The position numbers were made by a program, and so were the translations under genes. A stretch of DNA of 64,000 bases, taken from contig CM053146.1 of the NCBI GenBank assembly GCA_028571685.1, forward strand, positions 22,603,431 to 22,667,430. Direction: 5' to 3'. Positions 19,292 to 29,509 of the stretch are shown here, in pieces (the first letter of the stretch is position 1; every line of letters begins with the position of its first letter). Origin of the DNA: Heterohyrax brucei. Its lineage: Eukaryota; Chordata; Mammalia; Hyracoidea; Procaviidae. The notes under the pieces were generated by a model that made no database searches, was not told the origin of the DNA, and saw nothing but the letters and a program-made list of their open reading frames with translations.

Positions 19292-20989
19292 AAATTCATG
19301 AAAGATATTCTGCAATTTTCTTTTTTTGTGAGATCTTTATCAGGCTTTGGTATCAGGGTTATACTGGCTTCATAGAATGAATTTGAGAGTGTTCCATCAT
19401 TTTCTATGTTGTAAAATACCTCTCATATGATGATGTCAACTCCTTTTTAAAACTTTACTAGAATTCTTCAGTGAAGCCATCTGGGCCAGGTGTTTTTTTT
19501 GGTTGGTAGGTTTTGGATTACTTTTTCAATCTCTTCTTTTGTGATGGGTGTATTAAGTTGTTCTACTTCTCTTTGTAATACTTTTGGTAGGTAATGTGAT
19601 TCTAGAAATTTGTCCATTTTCTCTAGGTTTTGCAATCTCTTAGAGTATAATTTTTCATAGTGTTCTGACTCTTTAATCTCTGTTGGGTCTGTTGTAAAAT
19701 CATCTGTCTCATTTCTTATTTGAGTTATTTGTTTCCTCTCCTGTTTTTCTTTTGTGAATTGGCCAATAATTTATCAATTTTGTTGATCATTTAAAAAAAT
19801 AGCTTTTGGTTTTATTAATTCTTTCAATTGTTTTTCTAGTCTGTAATTCACTTAGTTCTGCTCTAATTTTTATTATTTGTTTTCTTCCAGTGCTCAAGGA
19901 GTTCTTTTGTTGTTCTCATTCTATTTGTTCAAGTTGTAGGGTTAATTCTCTGATGTGGGCCCTTTCATCCTTTGGATGTGTGCATTTATTGAGATGAGCA
20001 TTTCTTTTGCTGTATCCCGTAGGTTTTGTTAGGATGTGTGCTCACTGTCATTTGATTCCATGAATTTCTTTATTGTATCCTTGATTTCTTCTGTAACACA
20101 GTGATTTTTGAGCAAGGTATTGTTCAGTTTCCATGAGTTTGAGTTTTTACCCATTTTTTTCTGCTACTCATTTCAACTTTCATGGCTTCATGGTCTGACA
20201 AAATGCTTTGTAATATTTCAGTGATTTATATTTTGTTGAGACTTGCTTTATGTTCTAATATGTGTCTATTCTGGAAATGTTCCATGTGTGTTGGAAAAGA
20301 GGGTGTACTTGCCTGTTGTTGGATGAAGAATTCTGTCTGTGTCTGTGAAGCTGAGTTGGTTGATTGTTACAAGATCTTTCGTATCTTTATTGAGCTTCCT
20401 TCTGGATGTTCTATTTCTGAAAGTGGTATGTTGAAGTCTCCCACTATTATTGTGGAACAGTCTAGCTCACTTTCCAGTATAGTCAACATTCATTTGATGT
20501 ATCTATGTGCTGTTGTATTAGGTCCATAAGTATTTAATATTGTTATACCCTCCTTATGTGTTGAAACTTTAAGCAATAAATAGTGGCCATCCCTGTCTGT
20601 AATGGTAGATTTTACTTTAAAATGTATTTTACCTGAGATTACTATTGCCATTCATCCTATTCTTTGCATGTTGTTTGTGGTTGGTATATATTTTCCCTTC
20701 CTTTGAGTTTCAATTTGTTTGTATCTTTGAGGCCAAGGTGTGTTTCTTATAAGCAGCATGTAGACAAATCATGTTTTTTGATCCAACGTGTTACTCTCTG
20801 TCTCTTTCTTGGTGGTTTTACTTCGTTTACATTCAGTGTAATTATTGATGTAATTATTGAATTTAGTGCTATCATTTTAGTTTCTTTTTTGTTTATGACA
20901 GTTTCTTTGTTCCACTTAATATTCTGTTCTCAGTGGTTTTTCTTTATTTGTTTTCTCTTCATCCTTTTCAAAGTTGGTTTTATATCTGT

Positions 20990-21948
20990 TGAGACTTCTA
21001 GATTGCGTTTCTTGTTTTGATGTATACTATTGTTAGTTTGCTTCGTGGCTACCTCACTATTCCCCCTAATGTCCCAAATTTAAGCCAATCTTGACTTCTT
21101 TTTATCACTTTGATTTCTTCTATTTATCTGGGAATGTCCTAATTTCACCTTCATATTTGAGAGACAATTTTGCAGGACATATAATACTTGGAAGTTTTCT
21201 TTCCTTCACAGCTTTGTATATGTCATTCCATTGCCTTCTTGCCAACATGGTTTCTGCTGAATAATCAGATTTCAGTCTAAATCACTCTCTTTTGTAGGTT
21301 ACTTTTGGTTTGACCCTAGCTTCATTTAAAGCCTCTGCTTGTCTTTCATTTTGTTAAGTTTGATTATAATGTGCCTTGATGTCTTTCTTTTGGGAACTAC
21401 CTTTAGTGGAGTTTGATGACCATGTTGGATAGATAACTTGTCATCTTTCATGATGTCAGGGAAATTTTGTGTCAGCAAATGTTCAACAATTCTCTCTGTA
21501 TTTTCTGCTATCCCTCCCTGTTCTGGTACTCCAATCATTCATAAATAATTTTTACTGATACAGTCCCACATAACTCTTAATGAGTCTTCTTTCTCTCAAT
21601 TCTCTCTTCTGATGTTTCTTCATAAATGCTGGTATCACTTGCTTCACCATCGGTTTTGGAAATTCTGCATTCCATTGTGTCAAAGTCCTGCTCTTTTGCC
21701 TTTGTATTGAATTGTCCAACTCTGATTTTGTTGTTAACCTGCTGAATTTCAGATCATTGTTGTTCTAGCAATTCTCGTAATTTGTTTAATTTTTTGTTTT
21801 GTTCTGCTGTGCTTTGTCTAATCTCCATCCTAATTTCTTGAAGGGTTCTATACATAACTCTTCTGTATTTTACCTCTGATAATTACAAGAAGGCTTCTTC
21901 ATCTGGGAAACTGTTTGATTCTTTATTTTGGGAGTTTTCTGGAGTCAC
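20990..21948 (-). pseudogene. L1 ORF1 remnant (RNA-binding chaperone)
   Basis: L1 ORF1 encodes a trimeric RNA-binding protein. The frame at 21326-21538 reads MIGVPEQGGIAEN... and ...PKRKTSRHIIIKLNKMKDKQ, the conserved C-terminal RRM/CTD block of L1 ORF1. The N-terminus reads xTPENSQNKE-like from 21948. Compared with the copy at 48313 the start codon has changed from ATG to GTG, and several stops and frameshifts follow. The 3' limit is inferred from usual length. Confidence 0.7.
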
Positions 21949-22048
21949 AGTGATCTGCTTTTTTAAATGATTAGAAATTGATGTCTCTGATTCATTGGAA
22001 AGATTTTGTGATTCATTTGCTAGGTTATTGCAGTCTTATATCTATATG

Positions 22049-22223
22049 CCGAAAGCCAAAACTAAGCCTACTACCATCGAGTCAGTTCAGACTCAAAGTG
22101 ACCTTATAGCACAAAGTAGAACTGCTCCATAGAGTTTTCAGTGAGTGTGTGGTGGATTCAAACTTAGAACTTAGAACTTAGCACTTAACCACTACACCAC
22201 TACACCACCAGGGTTTCCTATAT
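22049..22223 (-). mobile_element. AfroSINE inside L1 5'UTR/ORF1 junction
   Basis: Antisense copy: 'gagtcagttcagactcaaag', 'tagaactgctccatagagtt', 'cttaaccactacaccactac', 'accaccagggtttcc', with target duplication TTATATCTATAT (22037-22048 and 22224-22235). It carries a small internal stutter ('aacttagaacttagaactta', and 'ctacaccac' twice). Confidence 0.9.
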
Positions 22224-22329
22224 TTATATCTATATTTGTATTTTAAATGGCTTTGACTGTCCAAGTAGTCTAGTCGTTTGAGCCAGTTATTGTAGCCCTA
22301 ATAGTTCTGATGCCCTGACACTCAGTGAT

Positions 22330-23375
22330 TGGACTGATGACAGCACCGAGAAGTGTGGAAGGAATTTGTGGCTCAAAGGAGCCAGCAGAACTCTTCTTAC
22401 AACCCTCCCTTTGTTTCCCTCCCCAGGTCTGGGAGAAATTCTCATGGCAACTGTGTAAAATGTCCCACTTCTGGCCCAGGTCATGCTCTAGAACTTAAAG
22501 AGTCTGGTTTAGAGCAGAGAAGGGAGGGGAACAGGCTGGGTATAGGCAGCAAAGTCAGTGCATAAAAAGTTTTTTTTAATTTAGTTTATTGTGATGAAGT
22601 GAAAGTTCACAATCCAAGTCAACTTGCCACATAATACCCCAAATACCCACCCATCTGCAACTCTCTGCTCTCCTCACCTTGTGACAGCATACTCATCTTT
22701 TTCACTTTTTACTAACAGTATCCACTCAGCCAGCACTTGTCCTCTCCTCTCCATCTCTGTCAGAGACTCTACCTGTGTCTCCTATCAGGGCTGCCTTTGG
22801 TGGTGGCTGGGCACCATCTAGTTCTTCTGGTTTCAAGCTGATGTAATCCCCTAATTATGTGGGTCCTTCTGTCCATAGTAAGACTTTGAGTCATGAAAAT
22901 TGACAAGCACTTAGTTTGTGACAACCCAGTAGGTGCAACAATCCACAGCTCAGAGGAGCCAATGGAACTTGTCTTCTATACCTCCCTTTGTTTCCTTCTC
23001 CAAATCTGAGAGAAATGCTCAGAGCACACAAGTAGTGCTCCATCTCAGTAGTGCACCAGAATTTAGCTTGAGGTGTAAAGCTGAGAAGATGGGGGGAAGG
23101 CTGGAGATAGGGCAAAAAATGAGCACTTAGGAAAGGATTTTGCCCCAAAAGATCTCGAGTATCTATCTGAGACTACCAAGTGGAATTTGCCTGGAGCTCT
23201 GTAGAGTCAGTGATTTGCAGCTCAGAGGAGCCAACTAATGTTTTCTTCTATCCTTCCTTGTTTACCTCTCTGAGTCCAGGAGGAAAGCTCAGGGCACACT
23301 TGTATAGTCCCACTTCTGGTTAAGGTACTGTACCAGAATTTAGCCTCTGGAGTAGTTTAGAAGAGGGAGGGGTAG
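22330..23375 (-). promoter_or_regulatory. Tandem monomers in L1 5'UTR
   Basis: Three diverged copies of a unit recognised by CAGCTCAGAGGAGCC, then CCTCCCTTTGTTTCC, GAGAAATGCTCAGGGCAC and a GAATTTAGC / GAGAAGGGAGGGG block. They begin at 22369, 22946 and 23218. The second-to-third spacing is 272 bp. The first-to-second spacing is 577 bp, and becomes about 272 bp when the 305-bp L1 tail inserted at 22570-22874 is removed. The unit lies between the L1 5' terminus and ORF1, the position where promoter monomers occur in rodent L1s. Promoter activity is inference. Confidence 0.75.
22570..22874 (-). mobile_element. L1 3'UTR, very short 5'-truncated insertion
   Basis: It starts with a T-run (22570-22577) and 'gtgatgaagtgaaagttcac', 'aatccaagtcaacttgccac', then 'gtgacagcatactcatcttt', 'ggctgggcaccatctagttc' and ends near 'gtgggtccttctgtcc'. 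A recent-type L1 tail inserted in the tandem 5'UTR monomers of an older L1. Confidence 0.85.
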
Positions 23376-23824
23376 AAGGGCACTGCTGCACTCTGCTGCC
23401 AGCTGCTGTTGTGTTGTCTAAGTGTGGCCATTCCTAGTAGGGCTTCTCAGCTGAGAGAGACACTTCCCACTCGGGCACCACTGCTCAGCATGGCAGCCAG
23501 CCCCAGCCACGCTCTCACATGCAGTGCTCCTAGTCCTAACTTCCCAGATGACAAAGATAGCCTCTGCACAAACACTGCCTATCTGTTGCCGTGCCAGCAG
23601 AAGCAGGACACTTTGCACTGCTGTTTTGCTTCTGACAAAGGTAATTGTCCCCCTCCCTGTCACCAAGTCTGGTCTCACATCTTTTTACCTGATCATGGGG
23701 CTCTTAGAATGCCTTTTTTGCTCTGTTCAGTTGTTTCTCAAGGCATTAGTTGTTAGAGGAATCAGAGGAGACATATAGCTAGTTTACCATCTTAGCCCCA
23801 CCTTCCTCACTTGTTTTTGATGAT

Positions 23825-24252
23825 TGAAGTGGATTGAAGATTGTCTCCTTCCCAAATTCAGATCTACTCAGAATCTCAGATAGAACTTTATTTAATACAG
23901 GGTCTCCGCATACATAATTAATTAAAGATTTTAAGATAAGATCACTCTGTGTTTAGGGTGGACCCTCTATCTGAAGACCAGTATTCTTACAAAAGAAAAG
24001 AGAGAGATTTGGACACAGACACACACAGAAAAGACTGTGGGAAGACAGAGGCAGAGACTGGAGTGGTACTGCCACAAGTCAAGGATCATCTGGGGCCACT
24101 AGAAGCTGAAGAGGAAAGGAAGAGTTCTCCCCTAGAGCCTTTGGCAGGAACATGGCCCCACCAACACCTTGATTCCAGACATCTAATCTCTAGAACTATC
24201 AAGCCACTCAGTCTGTGGTATCCTGTCACAGCAGTCAGAGGGTACTGGGCGT
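23825..24252 (+). mobile_element. LTR, MLT1-like (MaLR)
   Basis: Begins TGAAGTGGATTGAAGATTG and contains 'tctccgcatacataattaat', 'tttaagataagatcactctg', 'gaccagtattcttacaaaag', 'caacaccttgattccagaca' and 'cactcagtctgtggtatcct'. This order (vacant ...ATTGTCTCC..., TTGATT.CAGAC, AAGCCAC.CAGTCTGTGGTA, CACAGCAG) is that of MaLR LTRs. The last few bases of the 3' end are eroded. No internal region. Confidence 0.7.
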
Positions 24253-24322
24253 TAGTTGGCTTGTGAGCACTGAAGTGTCTTGCTCTTAGGTTCCCTCATC
24301 TGGTAGAGCAAGGAAATACACG

Positions 24323-24489
24323 TAGAACCCTGGTGGTAGTGGTTAAGCACTACATCTGCAAACCAAAAGTTTGGCAATTTAAATCCATCAGGCGCTCCTT
24401 GGAAACTCTATGGAGCAGTTCTACTCCATCCTGTAGGGTTGCTCTGAGTCAGAATAGACTTGACTACACTGGGTTTAGTTTGGTTTTTA
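24323..24489 (+). mobile_element. AfroSINE (left arm of inverted pair)
   Basis: Full-length sense copy: 'tagaaccctggtggtagtgg', 'ctgcaaaccaaaagtttggc', 'tcaggcgctccttggaaact', 'gtagggttgctctgagtcag', TTTGGTTTTT tail. It is immediately followed by another copy in opposite orientation. Confidence 0.9.
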
Positions 24490-24661
24490 TACTAACCCAT
24501 TGCCATCACGTCAATAACCTATAGAGTTATTGACCCCCATAGTGACCCTGTAAGGCAGAGTAGAACTGTCCCCATAGCATTTGCAAGGAGTGCCTGATGG
24601 ATTTGAACTGCTGAACTTTTGATTAGCAGCCATAGCACTAAACCACTATCAGCATTTCCCC
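24490..24661 (-). mobile_element. AfroSINE (right arm of inverted pair)
   Basis: Antisense copy abutting the previous one tail to tail: 'aacccattgccatcacgtca', 'gtaaggcagagtagaactgt', 'aaggagtgcctgatggattt', 'gattagcagccatagcacta'. It contains a small duplication (CTATAGAGTTATTG... around 24520). Confidence 0.85.
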
Positions 24662-24841
24662 ATGTATACACACATACCTATAAATATTCCTATACACAAT
24701 CGTCTGTATCTGTATTAAGCCAAACATGCTTTTATAGTGGTATCTCTAACTCTAATCCCTTTCCATATAGGTAGTTTAGCTTCTTACCCTCACTTATATG
24801 TAAAGCACTACTCCAACAATAAGAATCCAGCTCTCACTGTT

Positions 24842-24976
24842 CAACAATAAACAACAATAACCCTATAGGTCAGAGTAGAACTGCCCAATAGAGTTGCCAA
24901 GGAGCACCTGGGGGATTTGAATTGCTGGCCTTCTGGTTAGCAGGTGTATCACTTAATCACTACACCACCAGGGTTT
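24842..24976 (-). mobile_element. AfroSINE
   Basis: Antisense, lacking part of the 3' end: 'ccctataggtcagagtagaa', 'gagcacctgggggatttgaa', 'cttaatcactacaccaccag'. Flanking CCAGCTCTCACTGTT / CCAGCTCACACTATT is a diverged target duplication. Confidence 0.85.
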
Positions 24977-25610
24977 CCAGCTCACACTATTACTATCCAT
25001 TAGTTATATTATTCTAGTATACACATATGAAGACTCAGAATTGTTAACCCATGGGAAACAAGTTTGTGAGCCAGAGAACAGCCTTAAGTGCAGTTCCTTC
25101 TGCCTGCACCTTTATTAATATTCAGTTACTTAGGTCAGCATCTTCTCCCTCATCCTTGTCACTGAAGTTGTTTCATAGATTTGTATACCTAGAGTTTCAC
25201 CTCACAGTCTGCATGCTTTCCTGGGACACACCCCCAACCTCATAAATGATTTTAATGTTTGAATATACTAAGAGTGACTCTTCACACTGTGAAGTTCTGA
25301 GTTTCAGCAAATGTGCAATGCCTGTGTACCACCACTGTAGTACCATGCAGAACAGCTTCACAGGGCCTAAACTTCCCCACACCCCAGGCTTTACCTGGTA
25401 ACTGCTGATCTTTTTTGAGGTCTTCTAGAGACAATTTTTCCTATGTATACCAAGAGACAAAAAGAAGGATGTTCACAGGAGCAAAAACTAAAAACAAGCT
25501 AAGTATAGACAGGAGTATGTCTATATAAATTGAGGTATTTTCAAACAATGAAATATTACACAGCTGTGGGCATGAATCAATGCTAATTATAAGGAACATC
25601 AGTGAATCTT
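24977..25610. other. Unassigned intergenic sequence
   Basis: No gene. The end region (25450-25610) contains 'ttgaggtattttcaaacaat' and 'gaaatattacacagctgtgg', consistent with a fragment of L1 ORF2 3' end/old LINE, but too short to assign. Confidence 0.35.
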
Positions 25611-25611
25611 A

Positions 25612-25787
25612 AACAAAAAATCCTGGTGGCATAGAGAATTAAGTGCTACATCTGCTAACTGAAAGGTCGGCAGTTCAAATCCAGCAGGCACTCCTTGGAA
25701 ACTGCATGGGGCAGTTCTTCTCTGACTTCTAGGGTCACTATGAGTTGGACCAGACTGACGCGAGTGGATTTGGTTTTGGTTTTTTAA
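25612..25787 (+). mobile_element. AfroSINE
   Basis: Full-length sense: 'atcctggtggcatagagaat', 'ctgctaactgaaaggtcggc', 'aatccagcaggcactccttg', 'gggtcactatgagttggacc', GATTTGGTTTTGG tail. Confidence 0.9.
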
Positions 25788-25884
25788 GAGAAATAGTCCC
25801 AGAGGACCATATGATACCATTTTTGTGAAGCTCAAATATAAGTTTAATTAAGTGATGATTATATAATAAAACTATTTTTAAAAG

Positions 25885-26098
25885 GGAAGGAAGAGCCTTA
25901 TAGCACAGTAGTTAAAGCATTCAGCTGCTAACTGAAAGTTTGGGAGTTTCAGACCACCAGCCTCTCTTCAGGAGAAAGACATGGCGGTCACTTCAGTAAA
26001 GACCATAGTGCCGAAAACCCTATCAGGCAGTTCTCGTCTGTCCTAGAGGGTCACTATGAGTCAGAATTGACTTAACAGCAGTGGGTTGGGGTTCTGTT
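25885..26098 (+). mobile_element. AfroSINE, long variant
   Basis: Sense, about 214 bp: 'gccttatagcacagtagtta', 'cagctgctaactgaaagttt', the long-type insert 'caggagaaagacatggcggt', 'gggtcactatgagtcagaat', 'tgacttaacagcagtggg'. Confidence 0.85.
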
Positions 26099-27084
26099 AC
26101 TACGAGATATGGACATGGGACCGGGAAGGAGCAAACAGTACATAGGCCTTTGGTGTGTCAAATATTGTATTAAAATATCATTATTCACTTAACTGCCTAA
26201 TTCATGGGATTGTGAGGATTAAAAGAGACAGTTATGTGTAAGATAATCTCAACAAGTGACAAAGTTTTGGATTTTATAACCTCCTCTGAAATCACTTATC
26301 ACTGTTGGCCACCTCATCTCCATGTCTGGAGTCCCATCCTGAATCCTCAGTTAGGCCAAGGCAGCCTTGCTTGGTGGTCACCACCAAAGAGGTATTAACA
26401 CAGTCTTCTCACTGATGCCTCAGATTCCCCCTGAGATTCACATACTCACGGACTTGAAGAATCAAAAGTTTGCTTAGAGGTCATCCGGTATAAACTTCTG
26501 TTTTACTTAAGAGGAAACCGGGGCCCATAGAGTTTGAATGACTTTTCTAAGACTACTCAGATCCTCTGAGAAGTTCCTAGGATTAGATGGCCGTCTCTCA
26601 CACTAATCTCGGGGCTGTTCCTTCTGGTGCGAAGTAAATCCTCTCAGTGATTTAGTGCATCAGACCCAATATTTTAGATGTGGCAGAGTAGAAAGCAGGT
26701 AGAGAGGAATCGCGGGAGGGAGCAAGATGAGAAAAGTGCAGCGAAGACATCCTTCTGTGTCCTTAGCATTTTTGATGGAACGGCCACCTGGTCTGGCAAC
26801 AACAGCAAGGGGTGGGCAACAGCAGGACAAGGTGATGGACTTCAGTCGCCCGCGATAGTTGTAGTACCAGCTAGTCGCCACACGATGTCGCCAGAAGCCA
26901 CCATTTGGAACTCACTCCACCAGGCCTTTTTAGCTGTTGGCTGTACCCTCAGATTCTACTTGGCAGAAATGAAATGTTACTGAAATTCTGAGCTGACACC
27001 CCCCATAAGGCATATGGCTAACAAGAGAAGAAAATAAATGAGCAAATTCTAAAAATGCTTTCAGAAGAGAAGAGGCTAGACTGA
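26099..27084. other. Intergenic sequence with MIR-like fragments
   Basis: About 26195-26262 ('gggattgtgaggattaaaag') looks like the 3' part of a sense MIR, and about 26450-26560 ('aagaggaaaccggggcccat') like an antisense MIR core; both are weak. 26650-26960 has more CpGs than its surroundings (e.g. 'cagtcgcccgcgatagttgt') but no recognised coding frame. Confidence 0.4.
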
Positions 27085-27790
27085 TACTGTCCAGTGGAAA
27101 AATAGCATGAGCCCTGAATGTAAGTGGAATATGTAACTTTAAATTTTCCAGTAGCTGAATAAAAATAAAGGAACAAGAAACAAACTAATTGTAATATGAG
27201 CCCTGACAATTAAGTTCATGATCTTATCCTAGAAAAGGTGCTACATACCTCATTGCTGAATATCAGCATGATCACCTTCAAAGTATTATTCTTAGGAAGC
27301 TATGCACTGATGTCAGTGCCTAGTCCACACTTCAAAGCACTTTTCCTAGGATGAATTTGCAAACCTAATTGTCAGGTCTTGTCCGATGACAACTCTGATG
27401 GACATTCTAGAAAAAAAAGAGTTCCAAAATGGCTTTAAAGGATGGACTAGGCGCTGGCACTAGTGCACATCTTCCCAAGGGGAGTACTTTAAAGTGATCA
27501 TAGTGATATTCAGCAATGAGGTATTTAGCACTTTTTCTAGGTTGAGTTCATGATCTTAATTGTCTGTCCTCATATACTTTATTTAAATCAACATATTCAA
27601 CGTATTATCATATCAGCACGTAATCAATAGAAAAAAATTTCATGAGTTGTTTTACATCCTTTTTTATTTGGACTAAGTTTTTGAGCTCTAGTATGTATTT
27701 CATGCTTATAGCACATGTCAATGCATACCAGCTATATTTAAAACACTGAAAAGCCAAATATGGTGAGTGGCTGCCTACTAGACAGGACAA
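27085..27790. mobile_element. DNA transposon (non-autonomous) interrupted by mariner MITE
   Basis: The left end 'tactgtccagtggaaaaata' and the reverse of the right end 'gtcctgtctagtaggcagcc' are similar inverted termini. The interior is AT-rich ('taactttaaattttccagta', 'gccaaatatggtgagtggct'). It resembles the hAT-type mammalian MER elements that carry GTGGCTAGTGGCTAC ends. The mariner element at 27197-27572 sits inside it. Class assignment is uncertain. Confidence 0.5.
27197..27572 (+). mobile_element. mariner-type MITE with TA target duplication
   Basis: A 376-bp element with inverted ends of about 80 bp: left TGAGCCCTGACAATTAAG, right reverse TGAGGACAGACAATTAAG, both continuing to CTCATTGCTGAATATCA. 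It is flanked by TA on both sides (27195-27196 and 27573-27574), the mariner target duplication. The interior keeps 'gacaactctgatggacattc' and 'tgaaaaaa'-like transposase 3' remnants only; no coding capacity. Related to the copy at 4.0-4.6 kb. Confidence 0.85.
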
Positions 27791-28397
27791 AGTCACAAGG
27801 TAACATCCTTTAGCACTGAAACAAGCCATTCATATGCTGCACAGGGATAGTAGTATCAAGGAGTATTTAGTCCAGGTAGCAGGATGCTGTATCCGATGGC
27901 ACTGGGACAGCATGGACACTGCCCCACATCATCTGCTACCTGTTGGACAATACCTGAACTTCTACCATCTGCTCCCTTCAGGCTTTACATCATTTAAGCC
28001 CTAAATTGGACATACTCCTGTCTCATACTCATAGGCTGGAGACCACTTCTGAGTTTAGGAAAGGATGAGCTCCAAAAGAACCTCCCTCCATAGAGACTAA
28101 TGAAGACACAGGAGCTGCTTTTTTGGCCCAACAAAGACCTGCCACACCAGCAAAGAGAATCCAAGTCCCCTTAGTGCTACCCCTAAACCTTTTTATCTTT
28201 ACTTCCTCCAGCAGTGTTCCTGACTTCACGCCAGGAGGGCTCAGGGAAGCCCATCCATCAAAGTGGCCTTCCCTAGGAGATTCACTGGAAGAGGCTACCG
28301 TTCTGGTTTCCAAGCCATGGTCCATCCAGTCCTGCTATCACCAGCCTGGGTCTGGCTCAGTCCATTCACACTGGGCTGGGCCATCCCATGTAGACGT
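27791..28397. other. Unassigned intergenic sequence
   Basis: Single-copy-looking sequence of moderate GC. Overlapping frames on both strands near 28.0-28.45 kb have no recognised motif. Confidence 0.4.
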
Positions 28398-28500
28398 GGA
28401 AAGACTGGGGATGGGACAAGTGGGACCCTTCAGTGCTGTAGAAGGAGCAGGCTGAACTATCAGATGCTGCCCTGAGCACTGTAGCTCAGGCTGGCTTTCC
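28398..28500 (+). repeat. Inverted duplication, left arm (103 bp)
   Basis: Reads GGAAAGACTGGGGATGGGAC ... GTGGGACCCTTCAGTGCTGT ... CTCAGGCTGGCTTTCC. Its reverse complement recurs at 29013-29113 with about four substitutions and one gap (about 95% identity by eye). It matches no repeat family that I recognise. Chance frames in both arms accordingly share the peptide APSTALKGPT. Confidence 0.9.
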
Positions 28501-29012
28501 ACTGGGAAGAAACAGGAATTGTCTCCACTGTTTTGCCTTTCAAGCTTGGGGAGGATTTTGCTTTGGTGGTTTCTATGACCCATTCTACTCTATGAATTCC
28601 TGCGGGGCAGGGGATAAGTTAAACTGATCCTCCAATTGATTGTGGAATATAACATATTATTATCTGGAGGAAACACTGAATGTTTCGGCATTGAAACCCC
28701 AGAACCAGCACCAAACAGCCTACAGTGTGGAGACATGAGAACACACAGAGACTGTTTTCAGCTTTTGGTGTTGCATTGGCCATCTGTGCAAGAGGAGGCA
28801 GGCTCCCCATGTCGGAGTGTGAGCCCACATCCTGAACGGCCTGTTCACATAAGAGTATGCAATAAAGAAAATAAAAGAATAAATTGATGAAAATAATTAA
28901 ACAAAAGCTTGAGTACCCACAACCGTGGCAAACACAATGGCCAGCATGGAACCACAGATGCCGAGTAAAAGCTGTGAATGTCCTGAGTACTCTGCTGAGG
29001 AAAGGCACTGAA
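28501..29012. other. 512-bp spacer between inverted arms, with A-rich stretch
   Basis: Contains an A-rich block at 28859-28905 that includes AATAAAGAAAATAAAAG, which could be the relic of a retroposed poly(A) tail with an AATAAA signal just before it. No gene recognised. Confidence 0.4.
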
Positions 29013-29113
29013 GAAAGCCAGCCTGAGCTACGGTGCTCAGGGCAGCGTCTGATAGTTCAGCCTGCTCCTTCTACAGCACTGAAGGGTCCCACTTCTCCCA
29101 TCACAGTCTTTCC
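29013..29113 (-). repeat. Inverted duplication, right arm (101 bp)
   Basis: Reads GAAAGCCAGCCTGAGCTACG ... CTTCTACAGCACTGAAGGGT ... CACAGTCTTTCC, the reverse complement of 28398-28500. The identity stops sharply at both outer edges. Confidence 0.9.
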
Positions 29114-29194
29114 TGATTTTCTCTCTACAAGTCACGAGCTGGTCCCCTCTCATTCTCCAGCTCTATCCCACACTCCCTGACCACCGACCAAAAC

Positions 29195-29403
29195 CAGTCA
29201 CTACTTGCCATAAAGTTAACTAAGGTCATGGTGACTCCAAGTATGTCCAGGTAGAACCATGCTCCAGAGGACTTTCAATGCCTGATTCTTTTTTTGGATG
29301 TAGATCACCAGGCCTTTCTTCAGAGGTACTTATGGGCAGATGAGAACTGCCAACCTTTCAGTTAGTAACCAAGCACTTAGCTGTTTGCTGCACCCACGGA
29401 TTC
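29195..29403 (-). mobile_element. AfroSINE, long variant
   Basis: Antisense and diverged: 'aaggtcatggtgactccaag', the long-type segment 'gtagatcaccaggcctttct', 'gagaactgccaacctttcag', 'ttagctgtttgctgcaccca'. Confidence 0.7.
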
Positions 29404-29509
29404 TTCAGTTTCTCTTTGTATAAATTGGAACCTGGTTCCATCTCCTTCTCCTCGACCACTGCACACTCCCTGAGCACCATCCAAAGGCAGTCAAAACGAA
29501 AAAAAAAAG

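Larger units (their letters stand above)
19082..23808 (-). mobile_element. L1 with 5' end, leftward, lacking 3' part
   Basis: A leftward L1 running from the reverse transcriptase region (19.1 kb) through endonuclease (about 20.0-20.9 kb), ORF1 (about 21.0-21.95 kb) and a long 5'UTR to a true 5' end at about 23808 ('gtttaccatcttagccccac', the reverse of GTGGGGCTAAGATGG). The 3' half of ORF2 and the 3'UTR are missing. Interrupted by a micro-insertion (about 19258), an AfroSINE (22049-22223) and a short L1 tail (22570-22874). Tandem 5'UTR monomers are described separately. Confidence 0.85.

Noticed and set aside
28398..29113. DNA transposon with ~100-bp terminal inverted repeats
   Set aside because: Outer ends lack a matching target duplication and no transposon end motif is seen, and the arms look like coding-neutral single-copy sequence; kept as an unexplained inverted duplication instead.
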